Below, one piece after another: positions 1 through 9,027 of a stretch of DNA of 64,000 bases; position 1 is the first letter of the stretch, and each line of letters opens with the position of its first letter. A program made the translations under genes and the position numbers. Source of the stretch: Pararhodobacter oceanensis (lineage in GTDB: Bacteria; Pseudomonadota; Alphaproteobacteria; Rhodobacterales; Rhodobacteraceae); contig NZ_QDKM01000002.1 of the NCBI RefSeq assembly GCF_003076755.1, positions 605,839-669,838 of the forward strand, given 5' to 3'. The notes under the pieces are model-generated. The model worked only from the letters and a program-made list of their open reading frames with translations, was not told the DNA's origin and ran no database searches.

Positions 1-183
1 GCCTTGCGGCAGGATCACGCTTTCGGGAAGCTCTGGCAGGGGCACCGGCGTGCCGAGCCGCGTGACAAGCAGCACGGTGATCGTTAGAAGCCCGAGGATC
101 ATCACCCCGGCGAGGGTGGTCACCAGAAATTTCAAAAACCGCAGATCAGGCGGGAGGGGCGTTGTGTCGTCAGAATCGGACAT
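1..183 (-). CDS. DUF6476 family membrane protein (partial, 3' end outside window)
   Basis: The first 61 codons of a minus-strand gene are visible; the rest lies before the window. The protein begins [20 protein letters not shown] and continues into one hydrophobic segment (about residues 18-42), then a Pro/Leu-rich stretch. This matches, from memory, the small DUF6476 proteins found divergently beside a RluA-family gene in Rhodobacteraceae. Its function is not known. Its ATG (181-183) overlaps the ATG of the divergent pseudouridine synthase gene (182-184) in the tetranucleotide CATG, so each gene's ribosome-binding region would lie inside the other's coding sequence. Confidence 0.72.
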   Translation of the reverse strand, partial: MSDSDDTTPLPPDLRFLKFLVTTLAGVMILGLLTITVLLVTRLGTPVPLPELPESVILPQG

Positions 184-1225
184 GAATGAGGGCCTGTCGA
201 GGGACATCGAAGTGGTGATCGGCGCGAACCCGCCAGAGCGCCTTGATAAAGCCTTGGCCCGCGATGTGCCAGAGGCGGCGGCCTTGTCGCGCTCAAGGTT
301 GATGCGGTTGATCGCCGAGGGCGCGGTGACGCAGGGCGGCGCGGTGGTCGAGAACGCCAAGGCGCGGGTCGCCGAGGGCGATGTGTTCTTGGTGCGGGTG
401 GGTATGCCCGAGGAACTCGAGGCCGCGCCCGAAGCGATCCCGCTGGATGTGGTCTATGAGGATGACGCGCTGATCGTGGTCAACAAGCCCGCGGGCATGG
501 TGGTGCATCCGGCCCCCGGCACCCCGCGTGGCACTTTGGTCAATGCGCTGCTGCACCATTGCGGCGACAGTCTCTCGGGGATCGGTGGCGCCAAACGGCC
601 GGGGATTGTGCACCGCATCGACAAGGACACCTCGGGGCTCTTGGTGGTGGCGAAACATGATGCCGCGCATCACGGGCTGGCCGCGCAATTCGAGGCGCAT
701 TCCGCCGAGCGGCGCTATCTGGCGCTGGTTTTTGGTGTGCCGAGCGCGGCGGATCCGCGGCTCAATGGCGTGAAGGGCGTGAATTTCGAGGCCGGTGGTC
801 TGTTGAAAATCACCACGCGGCTGGAGCGGCATAAGTTCGACCGGCAAAAACAGGCAGTGTTCTTTGATCGCGGACGCCATGCGGTGACGCGGGCGCGGGT
901 GGTGCAGGCGTTTGGCACGCCGCCGCAGGTCGCGCTGGTGGAATGTCGGCTGGAGACCGGGCGCACCCATCAGATCCGCGTGCATATGGCGCATGTCGGA
1001 CACGGGTTGATCGGCGATCCCACCTATGGCGGCAAGCGTAAACCGGCGCTCAAGGCGCTGCCCGAGGTGGGGATCGCGGCGATGGCAGGGTTTCCGCGGC
1101 AGGCGCTGCATGCGGCGTCCTTGGGCTTTACCCATCCGGTGAGTGGCGAGGCGCTGCGGTTCGAGGCGCCTTTGCCTGCGGATATGCAGGCGCTGCTCGA
1201 CGCGCTGGGCGGGCCCTTGGGCTGA
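182..1225 (+). CDS. rluD: RluA-family 23S rRNA pseudouridine synthase (RluD-like)
   Basis: A 347-residue enzyme that isomerises specific uridines in 23S rRNA to pseudouridine. An N-terminal S4-like RNA-binding region (about residues 15-75) precedes the RluA catalytic domain. The signature [12 protein letters not shown] places the catalytic aspartate near residue 147, close to its position in E. coli Rlu[21 protein letters not shown] follows toward the C-terminus. RluD is the best fit by length and domain order, but RluC or a generic RluA-family specificity cannot be excluded. The ATG at 182 overlaps the divergent DUF6476 start codon; a GTG at 212 with an upstream GAGGG is an alternative start and would leave the S4 region intact. 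Confidence 0.9.
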   Translation: MNEGLSRDIEVVIGANPPERLDKALARDVPEAAALSRSRLMRLIAEGAVTQGGAVVENAKARVAEGDVFLVRVGMPEELEAAPEAIPLDVVYEDDALIVVNKPAGMVVHPAPGTPRGTLVNALLHHCGDSLSGIGGAKRPGIVHRIDKDTSGLLVVAKHDAAHHGLAAQFEAHSAERRYLALVFGVPSAADPRLNGVKGVNFEAGGLLKITTRLERHKFDRQKQAVFFDRGRHAVTRARVVQAFGTPPQVALVECRLETGRTHQIRVHMAHVGHGLIGDPTYGGKRKPALKALPEVGIAAMAGFPRQALHAASLGFTHPVSGEALRFEAPLPADMQALLDALGGPLG

Positions 1226-1291
1226 GCCCTGCGCGGCAAATGAATAGGCGCGCCCGAGAGGGACGCGCCAAACCAAGCGTATAGTGTCGGA

Positions 1292-1684
1292 TCAGCCGCG
1301 CCCGCGACCCACCGGATCGGCATAGCGCCCGACATCGGCATCAGTGATGCGACGGCGTCCACGGCCATTGCCCACCGGATCGGAACCCGCCCCGAGATCG
1401 CTGTCGGTGATGCCAGTGGTGCGCCGTCCGCGACCGTTGCCTGCCGGATCAGCATAGACGCCGCCATCGGAATCGGTAATCCCCGTGCGGGTGCCGCGTC
1501 CTGCCCCCACCGGATCCGAGCCAACGCCAAGATCGCTATCGGTGACGCCGGTGCTCACACAGCCGGCCAGCGCCGCAGTGCCGCCAAAGCTGCCAAGGAT
1601 AAAGGCGCGGCGACCAAACCCGCGGGTGGTTTTGATATCGTCATTGCTGAGCGTGGGCTTCTTGCCCTTGGACGAGTCGGTCAT
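1292..1684 (-). CDS. Putative Tat-exported lipoprotein with four ~22-residue TDSD repeats
   Basis: A 130-residue protein of unknown function. Residues 21-42 (RGFGRRAFILGSFGGTAALAGC) combine a twin-arginine-like motif with a lipobox, so I infer Tat export and lipidation at Cys42. The rest is four tandem repeats (about 45-67, 68-90, 91-111, 112-130) built on G(I/V)TDSDxGxxxDPxGxGRGxR. Units 1 and 3 share LGxGSDPVG; units 2 and 4 share xGxYADP, so the array looks like a duplicated pair. The acidic DSD/DP and basic RGRR blocks alternate. Convergent with the pseudouridine synthase gene; about 215 bp separate its start from the next gene. No known domain recognised; metal binding by the Asp-rich turns is only a guess. 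Confidence 0.7.
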   Translation of the reverse strand: MTDSSKGKKPTLSNDDIKTTRGFGRRAFILGSFGGTAALAGCVSTGVTDSDLGVGSDPVGAGRGTRTGITDSDGGVYADPAGNGRGRRTTGITDSDLGAGSDPVGNGRGRRRITDADVGRYADPVGRGRG

Positions 1685-1898
1685 ACCATCACCATTTAAA
1701 AATGAATCAATAGGTTATGTTAGGCGGCATTTCATCGATCGGTCAAGAAAATCCTCTGCCATGGCCACCCGAACGCGGCTGCGACAGGCCAAATCTGAAA
1801 TGCGCAGCCGCGCGACAGGGGGCTTGCGTCAACCTCTGCGCTGTTATCCTATGGCATGAAATGACGCGCAGCGCGGGACCAAGGCCAAGGAGAGATAG

Positions 1899-3107
1899 AT
1901 GACCGACACCAGCGGCGCTTTGGGCGCGATGGATTTCGCCCGTGCGATTGCCCCGATGCGCCCCGAGACGTTTTTCACCGAGTATTTCGAAAAGCGCCAT
2001 CTGGTGATCCGGCGCGAGGATCCGCTCTATTACGCCGATCTTCTGGCGATTGGCGATATCGACGCGCTGCTCTCGACCACGCAGCTCCCGGTCGGCGATC
2101 TGAATATGGTGAACAAGGGCAAGGGCATCGAGGCCGAGGCAATCTCTCAACTCTCGGGGTTGATTGATCCGGTGCGCGTGGCGCAGCAATTTGCCGAGGG
2201 CGGCACCGTGGTGCTGCCGCAGTTACACCGCTATATTCCCAAGCTGGCGCGTTATTGTCGGGCGCTCGAGACGGTGTTCAGCTGCGATCTGCAGACCAAT
2301 ATCTACCTGACACCGGACAATGCGCAGGGGTTCAAGACCCATTACGATTCGCATGATGTGATCGTGCTGCAGGTCCATGGCTCGAAGACCTGGAATATCT
2401 ACGAATCGCCCTTGGAATTGCCGCTGCGCAGTCAGGGGTTCGAGCCCGAGGGCTTTGTGCCGGGCAAGCTGATTGACAGCTTCGTGCTGCATGCCGGTGA
2501 CATGTGCTATGTGCCGCGCGGCGTGGTCCATGACGCGATCGCCACCGATGAGGTCTCGCTGCATATCACCACCGGATTGCTGGCTCCGCGCTGGATTGAT
2601 GTGCTGGTCGAGGCGCTGGTCGAAGAGGCGCAGAAGGACCCCGCGCTCCGCGGTGTGGTGCCGCCGGGCTATGCCAATGACGGCTTTGATATGGCGCCGC
2701 AGGTCGAGAGGTTTCACGCGCTGATGGCGCGCGCCATGGCCAGCATCGACCCCGAGACAACGCTGGAGGGTTTTGCCCATGAATTCCGCCGCCGCCGCAT
2801 GCCGGTGGTGCCCGGGCAGTTCCTGCAGGCGGCGATGGCCGAGCGGATCATGGTTGGCAGTGTGGTGGCGCGGCGCGAGGATCTGATATTTAAACTGCGC
2901 GAGACTGGCGCGGGGGATGACGCGCAGATCGTGCTGGAAATCTACGGCGCCGAGATCAGCTTTCCCGCCTATTGCGCCGAGCCACTGCGCGATGCGCTGA
3001 CCCGCGACAGGTTCAAAGTTGGCGATTTGGCGGGCGATCTGGACGCCGAAGGGCAGGTGGTTCTGGTGCAGCGTCTGCTGCGTGAGGGCGTGCTCTTCGC
3101 AGCGTAA
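1899..3107 (+). CDS. JmjC/cupin-fold 2-oxoglutarate-dependent oxygenase (ribosomal oxygenase-like)
   Basis: A 402-residue protein of the Cupin_4/JmjC family related to RoxA (YcfD), which hydroxylates a ribosomal-protein residue. The Fe(II) facial triad is visible: HYD at residues 148-150 and the distal His in RGVVHDA at about 211; GSKTWNIYESP between them is typical of the fold. Residues after about 240 match the helical dimerisation and winged-helix part of this family. The ATG follows a strong AAGGAGA. It stands alone between the repeat lipoprotein and rpoH. The substrate cannot be read from sequence; a ribosomal protein is the family expectation. Confidence 0.82.
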   Translation: MTDTSGALGAMDFARAIAPMRPETFFTEYFEKRHLVIRREDPLYYADLLAIGDIDALLSTTQLPVGDLNMVNKGKGIEAEAISQLSGLIDPVRVAQQFAEGGTVVLPQLHRYIPKLARYCRALETVFSCDLQTNIYLTPDNAQGFKTHYDSHDVIVLQVHGSKTWNIYESPLELPLRSQGFEPEGFVPGKLIDSFVLHAGDMCYVPRGVVHDAIATDEVSLHITTGLLAPRWIDVLVEALVEEAQKDPALRGVVPPGYANDGFDMAPQVERFHALMARAMASIDPETTLEGFAHEFRRRRMPVVPGQFLQAAMAERIMVGSVVARREDLIFKLRETGAGDDAQIVLEIYGAEISFPAYCAEPLRDALTRDRFKVGDLAGDLDAEGQVVLVQRLLREGVLFAA

Positions 3108-3247
3108 TACAGGGAGTTTTCCTAAATTGCCGGACAAACGACGGAACGCAAGGTGTTCTGCGTTAAACATATAGTGACGCCATATGTTGTTGAATAGCCG
3201 CGCGCCCGTCCCTATGTGCTTAGTTCGACGGGTCAGGAGGAGTTTGA

Positions 3248-4138
3248 ATGTCCAATTACACCGGTTTGCCAGCCCCCAGTCCCGAACAGGGACTGAACCG
3301 CTATCTGCAAGAAATCCGCCGCTTCCCGATGCTGGAGCCGGAGGAAGAATATATGCTGGCCAAGCGTTGGGTTGAGGATCAAGATACTGAATCCGCTCAT
3401 AAATTGGTCACCTCGCATCTGCGTTTGGCGGCCAAGATTGCGATGGGTTATCGCGGCTATGGTCTGCCGCAGGCCGAGGTGATCTCGGAGGCGAATGTCG
3501 GGCTGATGCAGGCGGTCAAACGCTTTGACCCCGAGAAAGGCTTTAGGCTGGCGACCTATGCGATGTGGTGGATCCGCGCGTCGATTCAGGAATATGTGCT
3601 GCGCTCGTGGTCGATGGTGAAACTCGGCACCACCAGCGCGCAGAAGAAACTTTTCTTCAACCTGCGCAAGGCCAAGGCACGGATCGGCGCGATTGAAGAG
3701 GGCGATCTGCGCCCCGAAACCGTCGCCCGTCTGGCCGAGGATCTCTCGGTCACCGAGGCCGAGGTGATCAGCATGAACGGGCGTTTGGCCGGTGCCGACG
3801 CCTCGCTCAATGTCACCGTCGGCGGCGAAGAGGGCGCCGCAAGTTGGCAGGACTGGCTCGAGGATGAGGACGCCGATCAGGCCAGCGATTACGCCAACCG
3901 CGATGAGCTTGAGACCCGCCGCGAGATGCTGATGGAGGCGATGTCGGTGCTCAATGAACGCGAGCGCGATATCCTGACCGAGCGCAAACTCTCCGAGCCG
4001 GTGGTGACGCTGGAAGACCTGTCGGCGAAATACGGTGTCAGCCGCGAACGTATCCGCCAGATCGAAGTGCGGGCGTTTGAAAAACTGCAAGACCGGATGC
4101 GCGAGATTGCCGCTGAAAAGGGCATGATCCCGGCCTGA
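3248..4138 (+). CDS. rpoH: RNA polymerase heat-shock sigma factor (sigma-32 type)
   Basis: A 296-residue sigma-70 family protein that directs RNA polymerase to heat-shock promoters. Region 2 (residues ~50-120) contains GLPQAEVISEANVGLMQAVKRFDPEKGFRLATYAMWWIRASIQ, the core-binding and -10 recognition segment. The RpoH box QKKLFFNLRK lies near residues 135-144, which identifies it as sigma-32 rather than a housekeeping factor. Region 4 ends in VSRERIRQIEVRAFEKLQ, the -35 helix-turn-helix. AGGAGG lies just before the ATG. Rhodobacter relatives carry two RpoH paralogues; this looks like the RpoHI type, an inference from motif quality. A GC-rich hairpin follows the stop. Confidence 0.95.
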   Translation: MSNYTGLPAPSPEQGLNRYLQEIRRFPMLEPEEEYMLAKRWVEDQDTESAHKLVTSHLRLAAKIAMGYRGYGLPQAEVISEANVGLMQAVKRFDPEKGFRLATYAMWWIRASIQEYVLRSWSMVKLGTTSAQKKLFFNLRKAKARIGAIEEGDLRPETVARLAEDLSVTEAEVISMNGRLAGADASLNVTVGGEEGAASWQDWLEDEDADQASDYANRDELETRREMLMEAMSVLNERERDILTERKLSEPVVTLEDLSAKYGVSRERIRQIEVRAFEKLQDRMREIAAEKGMIPA

Positions 4139-4157
4139 GGGCAGAATTGTCCCCCAC

Positions 4158-4183
4158 CAACGCGCGCTGTCCGGCGCGCGTTG
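4158..4183 (+). terminator. Hairpin downstream of rpoH (weak terminator)
   Basis: A perfect 10-bp inverted repeat CAACGCGCGC / GCGCGCGTTG with a 6-nt loop lies 20 bp after the rpoH stop. There is no T-run, so it is either a rho-assisted terminator or an mRNA 3'-end stabiliser. The next 350 bp up to aroA hold no gene; most of that space is the repeat element that follows. Confidence 0.45.
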
Positions 4184-4252
4184 AACCTGCCATAACTGCT
4201 TATCTCCAGGCTCTGCTTTACACCTATCAACCGGCAAGCCCCTGGGCAGCAC

Positions 4253-4383
4253 GGGCCGCGCCCGACCCTCCCCCCGGGAGGGCGCTATGGCGATGCCCTG
4301 CGCAGCCCGACCGACATCCATGCTTTGGGACGCAGCGCGTTGCTAACACGTATCAAGCGGCCACCCAGGGTCGGGCGCGCCCC
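4253..4383. repeat. Dispersed palindromic repeat, copy A
   Basis: About 131 bp with inverted ends: the left end GGGCCGCGCCCGACCCT is mirrored by AGGGTCGGGCGCG at the right. The left end continues into an inner palindrome (CCCTCCC..GGGAGGG), followed by a TGGCGATG core, CATGCTTTGG and CGCAGCGCGTTG. Two more copies with the same end and core blocks lie between the thioesterase gene and tRNA-Gly. There is no open reading frame inside, so it resembles a REP/MITE-type non-autonomous element. Between this copy and the aroA start (4384-4538) I see nothing else. Confidence 0.75.
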
Positions 4384-4538
4384 TCCATGCTTTGCTCGCA
4401 CCTTAATAAGTCGGAAATATAGTAGCTGACCCGCGCCGCATGGTCGCCGCACCACTTCCAAGCGCCCACCTGCGCGTATGGACGCCTCGCGATGGGTGCG
4501 CTATCAGGCGGAACGCATTGCAAGCACGAGGTTTCCCC

Positions 4539-5885
4539 ATGTCCGCTCACGGCACCCCGATCCCGATGACCGCGCGCGCCAGCGGCCCCCTGACCGGGGT
4601 GGCCGAGGTGCCCGGCGATAAATCCATCAGCCACCGCGCGCTGATCCTCGGGGCGCTCTCGGTGGGCGAAACCCATGTGACCGGCCTGCTTGAGGGCCAA
4701 GATGTGCTCGACACCGCCGAAGCGATGCGCGCCTTCGGCGCCGAAGTTACCCGCGTCGGCACCGGCGAATGGCGCGTGCACGGCGTCGGCGTCGGCGGTT
4801 TTGCCGAGCCCCAACAGGTGATCGACTGCGGCAACTCCGGCACCGGCGTGCGGCTGATCATGGGCGCGATGGCGACCACACCGATTTCCGCGACCTTCAC
4901 TGGCGATGCCAGCCTGAACTCGCGCCCGATGGGCCGTATCACCGACCCGCTGGCGCTGTTTGGCACCCAAGCCGTGGGTCGCGCGGGCGGGCGATTGCCG
5001 ATGACGCTGGTCGGCGCCGAGTCCCCGGTGCCGGTGCGCTACACATTGCCGATGCCCTCGGCGCAGGTTAAATCGGCGGTGCTGCTGGCGGGGTTGAACG
5101 CGCCCGGCGACACCGTGGTGATCGAACCCGAGGCCACCCGCGACCACACCGAACGCATGTTGCGCGGCTTTGGCGCACAGGTCGCGGTCGAGGACACTGA
5201 CGCGGGCCGCGTGATCACCCTCACCGGCCAGCCCGAACTGACCGGCCAGCGCGTGGCGGTGCCGCGCGATCCCTCCTCGGCGGCGTTTCCGGTCTGCGCC
5301 GCGCTGATCGTGCCCGGCTCGGAAATCACCGTCCCCGGCGTCAGCCGCAACCCGACCCGCGACGGGCTGTTCGTCACGCTGTTGGAAATGGGCGCCGACA
5401 TCACCTTCGAGAACCCGCGCGAAGAGGGCGGCGAGCCGGTCGCCGATCTGCGCGTGCGCTACTCGCCCGATCTGCATGGCGTAGAAACCCCGGTTGAGCG
5501 CGCCGCCTCGATGATCGACGAATTTCCGGTGCTCTCGGTCGTCGCCGCCTGCGCCAAAGGCACCACGGTGATGCGCGGCGTGAAAGAATTGCGGGTCAAG
5601 GAAAGCGACCGCATCGACGCGATGGCGCGCGGGCTCGAGGCCTGCGGTGTCCGTCTCGAGGAAGAGGACGACGTGTTCACCGTCCACGGCATGGCGCAAG
5701 TGCCCGGCGGCGCGACCACGCACAGCCGTTTGGACCACCGCATCGCGATGTCGTTTCTGGTGCTCGGCCTGGTCTCGAAATCCCCGATCAGCGTCGATGA
5801 CGGCGGCCCGATCGCGACCTCCTTCCCGACATTCGAGGGATTGATGGACGGTCTCGGCGCCATCATCAGCCGCGATCCTGCCTGA
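4539..5885 (+). CDS. aroA: 3-phosphoshikimate 1-carboxyvinyltransferase (EPSP synthase, class II-like)
   Basis: A 448-residue cytoplasmic enzyme of the shikimate pathway; it joins phosphoenolpyruvate to shikimate-3-phosphate. [11 protein letters not shown] near the N-terminus binds phosphate, [14 protein letters not shown] is the mid-domain signature, and LRVKESDR with [14 protein letters not shown] close the active site. The overall sequence follows the class II (CP4-type) enzyme closely, yet the GNSGTG loop at 98-103 has Gly101 where, by my recollection, CP4 has the tolerance-associated Ala, so glyphosate sensitivity is expected. The start at 4539 was chosen because the protein aligns from MSAHG; earlier codons are not conserved in style. 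Two bases separate it from the next gene. Confidence 0.96.
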   Translation: MSAHGTPIPMTARASGPLTGVAEVPGDKSISHRALILGALSVGETHVTGLLEGQDVLDTAEAMRAFGAEVTRVGTGEWRVHGVGVGGFAEPQQVIDCGNSGTGVRLIMGAMATTPISATFTGDASLNSRPMGRITDPLALFGTQAVGRAGGRLPMTLVGAESPVPVRYTLPMPSAQVKSAVLLAGLNAPGDTVVIEPEATRDHTERMLRGFGAQVAVEDTDAGRVITLTGQPELTGQRVAVPRDPSSAAFPVCAALIVPGSEITVPGVSRNPTRDGLFVTLLEMGADITFENPREEGGEPVADLRVRYSPDLHGVETPVERAASMIDEFPVLSVVAACAKGTTVMRGVKELRVKESDRIDAMARGLEACGVRLEEEDDVFTVHGMAQVPGGATTHSRLDHRIAMSFLVLGLVSKSPISVDDGGPIATSFPTFEGLMDGLGAIISRDPA

Positions 5886-5887
5886 GC

Positions 5888-6412
5888 ATGGCCCGCCGGA
5901 CCCTGCAGCGCGCGCTCAATTGGGGATTGCCGCTGCTGACGCTGGTCACCTATCTCTATCTCGCGGCCTATATCGGGCCGCAGGTGATGGCGCAGGCCGA
6001 GGGGCAATTACCTTTTGATTTAAGGGTGTTGGGCTATTCCCTCGGCGAAGCGCGCGGCTATTTGCGGGTGCTCACCCCCGAAGGTTATCTGCTCGCGCAG
6101 GGCCCGATGTTCTGGGCGGATACGCTATTTCCGCTCGTGCTCGGGGTGACGCTTCTGTGGTGGATGCGCCCTTTTGCCGGCGTGTTCGGCATGGTCTGCG
6201 TGCTCTCGGCGATGAGTTATATCGCGCTCGATTGGGGCGAAAACTTCGCCGTGCAAGCGATGCTGACCGCCGGGCCGGATTGGGTCCGCCCGGTTGAGGT
6301 TGTTCGGGCCAGCACCTTCACCTTGGCGAAATTCGCCGCGCTTTTGCTCTGCGCCATTCTGGCTGTGCGGCAAAGTCTGCGCCGGAGGCCTGAAGGTCAG
6401 ACAAATATATAG
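5888..6412 (+). CDS. Conserved membrane protein of unknown function
   Basis: A 174-residue protein beginning two bases after aroA, so probably co-transcribed with it. Four hydrophobic helices are visible (about residues 12-34, 73-92, 94-115 and 142-161), with a conserved-looking loop around FDLRVLGYSLGEARGYL and an aromatic DWGENFAVQ segment between helices 3 and 4. The C-terminus is basic (RQSLRRRPEG). I do not recognise the family. Placement between aroA and cmk, two genes that are usually adjacent, does not suggest a function. Confidence 0.75.
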   Translation: MARRTLQRALNWGLPLLTLVTYLYLAAYIGPQVMAQAEGQLPFDLRVLGYSLGEARGYLRVLTPEGYLLAQGPMFWADTLFPLVLGVTLLWWMRPFAGVFGMVCVLSAMSYIALDWGENFAVQAMLTAGPDWVRPVEVVRASTFTLAKFAALLLCAILAVRQSLRRRPEGQTNI

Positions 6413-6579
6413 TTGTCGTTTTTCAACATATGACTGAGTGGATTGGCGAAAACCATGCTAAGAATGCCACTTACTCTACCTATGCACGAGTGATGTGATC
6501 CCTCTCTGCCGCAGGCTAAACAGGCTTTCATGGCAGGGACCGATGGTCTAAGCCCTGATCCGACAGTTGGAGGTTAGCA

Positions 6580-7167
6580 ATGCAATTCACCGTGGCAGTC
6601 GACGGGCCCGCCGCAGCGGGCAAGGGGACGATCAGCAAGGCTCTGGCCGCAAAATTCGGCTTGGCGCATCTCGACACCGGTCTTCTATACCGCGCGGTCG
6701 GTGCCAAGGGCGGCGACCCAATCGAGGCTGCGAAATCCCTCACCGAAGCGGATCTGGCGCGTGATGATCTGCGCAGCCAAACCGCGGCTTCGGCGGCGAG
6801 CAAAGTCGCCGTAATCCCCGAGGTGCGCGCCGCATTGACCGATTTCCAACGCGATTTTGCCCAGCGAGACGGCGGCGCGGTGCTCGACGGGCGCGATATC
6901 GGCACGGTGATCTGCCCGAAGGCCGAGGTCAAACTCTTCATCACTGCCAGCGCCGAAGTTCGCGCGCACCGGCGCTGGCTGGAACTGGGTGGCATTGAGG
7001 TCGAGGTTCTGGCCGAGGTCATCGCCCGCGACGAGCGCGATATGAACCGCGCGGATGCCCCGCTGAAACCCGCCGCCGATGCCATCGTGATCGACACATC
7101 ACACATGAGCATCGAGGCCGCCATCGCCGAGGCCGCCGCCGCCGTTGCAGCGAGGCTGCCCGCTTAA
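6580..7167 (+). CDS. cmk: Cytidylate kinase
   Basis: A 195-residue nucleoside monophosphate kinase that phosphorylates CMP and dCMP with [12 protein letters not shown] at residues 9-17 is the P-loop; [23 protein letters not shown] and RDERDMNR are CMP-kinase blocks. It is shorter than E. coli Cmk (about 225) because the insert in the NMP-binding domain is reduced, as is common in alphaproteobacteria. A clear GGAGG precedes the ATG. In many bacteria aroA, cmk and rpsA are contiguous; here a membrane protein separates aroA and cmk, and psd-pssA follow instead of rpsA. Confidence 0.94.
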   Translation: MQFTVAVDGPAAAGKGTISKALAAKFGLAHLDTGLLYRAVGAKGGDPIEAAKSLTEADLARDDLRSQTAASAASKVAVIPEVRAALTDFQRDFAQRDGGAVLDGRDIGTVICPKAEVKLFITASAEVRAHRRWLELGGIEVEVLAEVIARDERDMNRADAPLKPAADAIVIDTSHMSIEAAIAEAAAAVAARLPA

Positions 7168-7281
7168 AGCGACGGTTTTACTTTGCGTTAAACTTACCCT
7201 GCCATGCTCCAATGCGACTCGCTTTGCGCGCCATAGGAAAGGAGATATAGCAGCCAGATAGGTAATCAGACAGGAACACCA

Positions 7282-7980
7282 ATGTCCGCTTCGATGCTTT
7301 CGACCGTGATCAAACCCGTCCACCGTGAGGGGTATCCGTTCATCGCGGTTTTTGCCGGCGTTACGCTGGTTCTCTTTTTGATCTGGCAGCCGCTTGGCTG
7401 GATCGGCGTCGTTTTGACGGTCTGGTGTTACTATTTCTTTCGCGATCCCGACCGGTTCACGCCGCAACGCGAAGGGCTTCTGGTCAGCCCCGCGGATGGG
7501 GTGATTTCGCTGATTGAACCTGCGGTGCCACCGGCAGAACTCGGCATGGGCGACAACGCGCTGACACGGGTCAGTGTGTTCATGAATGTGTTCAATTGCC
7601 ATGTGAACCGTACGCCGATTGCCGGTAAAATCAGCGCCGTGTCCTATCGTCCGGGGAAATTCCTCAATGCCTCGCTCGACAAAGCCAGTGTGGATAACGA
7701 GCGCAATTCCGTCGCCGTAGAAATGGCCGACGGGCGCAAGATTGCCGTGGTGCAGATCGCCGGATTGGTCGCGCGGCGCATCGTTTGCGAGGTGAAGCCG
7801 GGCGACAACTTGGCCACCGGCGAGCGCTTCGGCATGATCCGCTTCGGCTCACGGCTCGACGTCTATCTGCCCGAAGGGGTGAACCCCCTGGTGGCATTGG
7901 GGCAGACCATGGTCGCGGGCGAAACCGTGCTGGCCGATCTGGCGGCGGATGAGGCGCGCAGAACCGCCGAGGTGCGATGA
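7282..7980 (+). CDS. psd: Phosphatidylserine decarboxylase proenzyme (short type)
   Basis: A 232-residue pyruvoyl-dependent enzyme that converts phosphatidylserine to phosphatidylethanolamine. One or two N-terminal membrane helices (about residues 18-52) anchor it. FFRDPDR, SPADGVI and [14 protein letters not shown] are family blocks. The self-cleavage site is the Gly-Ser pair in [11 protein letters not shown]; Ser190 would become the pyruvoyl group, giving a large beta and a small alpha chain. It is followed after 3 bp by pssA, whose product supplies its substrate, so the two genes form a PE-synthesis operon. Confidence 0.95.
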   Translation: MSASMLSTVIKPVHREGYPFIAVFAGVTLVLFLIWQPLGWIGVVLTVWCYYFFRDPDRFTPQREGLLVSPADGVISLIEPAVPPAELGMGDNALTRVSVFMNVFNCHVNRTPIAGKISAVSYRPGKFLNASLDKASVDNERNSVAVEMADGRKIAVVQIAGLVARRIVCEVKPGDNLATGERFGMIRFGSRLDVYLPEGVNPLVALGQTMVAGETVLADLAADEARRTAEVR

Positions 7981-7983
7981 GCC

Positions 7984-8763
7984 ATGAGCGACGAGCCGCA
8001 GAACGAGTGCGAGGATGCCACTCTTGGGGATGAGATCGGTGGCGACCGCGTGTCGATGCCGATCCTCAGCTTGCTGCCCAATCTGGTGACGCTGATCGGA
8101 TTGAGCGCCGGGCTGACCTCGATCCGCTATGTTTTGCAGGAAAACTATCAGGTCGCGGCGGCGCTATTGGTGGTGGCGGCGCTGATTGACGGGCTCGACG
8201 GGCTGTTGGCGCGCAAATTGAACGCCGCGAGCCATTTTGGAGCGGAGCTCGATTCGCTATCGGATTTCCTCTGTTTCGGGGTCGCGCCCGGCATATTTAT
8301 CTATCACTTCACCCTACATTCCGTGCCGGGGCTGGGGTGGGTTTTCGTTCTCGTTTATGCGCTCAGCGCCTGTTTGCGGTTGGCGCGGTTTAATGTCAGC
8401 CGGAATGCGCCCGCGCCGCAGGGAAAAGCGCATTTTGTCGGCGTTCCGGCGCCGGCGGGGGCGATGTTGGCGCTGTTTCCGGTGTTTCTGGCGCTGGCGG
8501 GCTGGTTCGAGACGCGGGAGTGGCCGATTTTGGTGGCGATCTATCTGGGCGGGGTCGGGGTTTTGATGATCTCGCGGGTGCCGACGCCCTCGCCGAAGGC
8601 GATCAATGTGCCGCGCAACCGGGCGATCTGGGTTTTGATGGGCGTCGCGGTGGTGGTCGGGGCTTTGGCGACGCGGCCCTGGGCGGTTTTGGCGCTGCTC
8701 TGTGTGATTTATCTGGCGGTTTTGCTGCGCCAAGCCTGGGCCCGTCGCGGCACCTGGAGGTGA
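7984..8763 (+). CDS. pssA: CDP-diacylglycerol--serine O-phosphatidyltransferase
   Basis: A 259-residue integral membrane enzyme that makes phosphatidylserine from CDP-diacylglycerol and serine. The CDP-alcohol phosphotransferase signature runs from DGLDGLLARKLN to FGAELDSLSDF (about residues 66-92), with all the expected Asp residues. About seven hydrophobic segments follow. The N-terminus is acidic and cytoplasmic. Together with psd directly upstream it gives the two-step route to phosphatidylethanolamine; CdsA, encoded elsewhere in this window, provides CDP-diacylglycerol. Confidence 0.95.
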   Translation: MSDEPQNECEDATLGDEIGGDRVSMPILSLLPNLVTLIGLSAGLTSIRYVLQENYQVAAALLVVAALIDGLDGLLARKLNAASHFGAELDSLSDFLCFGVAPGIFIYHFTLHSVPGLGWVFVLVYALSACLRLARFNVSRNAPAPQGKAHFVGVPAPAGAMLALFPVFLALAGWFETREWPILVAIYLGGVGVLMISRVPTPSPKAINVPRNRAIWVLMGVAVVVGALATRPWAVLALLCVIYLAVLLRQAWARRGTWR

Positions 8764-8800
8764 GGCGAGGTCAGGGCGGTAAGATTGCTGCTTTTCCTGC

Positions 8801-8829
8801 TTGACGCCCCGACGGGGGGCCGCTATCTC
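8801..8829 (+). promoter_or_regulatory. Promoter of tRNA-Asp copy 1
   Basis: TTGACG at 8801, a 17-bp spacer and TATCTC at 8824 form a good sigma-70 promoter, ending 11 bp before the tRNA. The same arrangement, with the same -35 hexamer and spacing, precedes the second tRNA-Asp gene. Confidence 0.7.
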
Positions 8830-8840
8830 AGGCCCATCGC

Positions 8841-8917
8841 GCGGTTGTAGCTCAGTTGGTTAGAGTACCGGCCTGTCACGCCGGGGGTCGCGGGTTCGAG
8901 CCCCGTCAACCGCGCCA
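8841..8917 (+). tRNA. tRNA-Asp(GTC), copy 1
   Basis: A 77-nt tRNA with acceptor stem GCGGTTG/CAACCGC, discriminator G and encoded CCA. The anticodon loop CTGTCAC gives GTC (Asp). The T arm contains GGGTTCGAGCCC. The gene is identical to the copy at 9643, and the two share flanking promoter bases. Confidence 0.97.
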
Positions 8918-8926
8918 CTTGAATTC

Positions 8927-8951
8927 AGGCCCCCTTTGCGGGGCCTTTTTT
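8927..8951 (+). terminator. Rho-independent terminator after tRNA-Asp copy 1
   Basis: AGGCCCC / GGGGCCT with a 6-nt loop followed by a T-run. It terminates the tRNA transcript. Copy 2 of the tRNA has no comparable hairpin directly after it. Confidence 0.8.
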
Positions 8952-9027
8952 CATCGCTAACAGCCAGCTGTCCCACGGGTGGGACATGGGGCGGACCCTG
9001 ATAAATCAACGGCTTAGACGGGCGCAT

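Noticed and set aside
4539..5885. Naturally glyphosate-tolerant EPSP synthase, given its CP4-like sequence
   Set aside because: The loop residue associated with tolerance in CP4 (Ala) is Gly101 here, so tolerance is not supported by the sequence.
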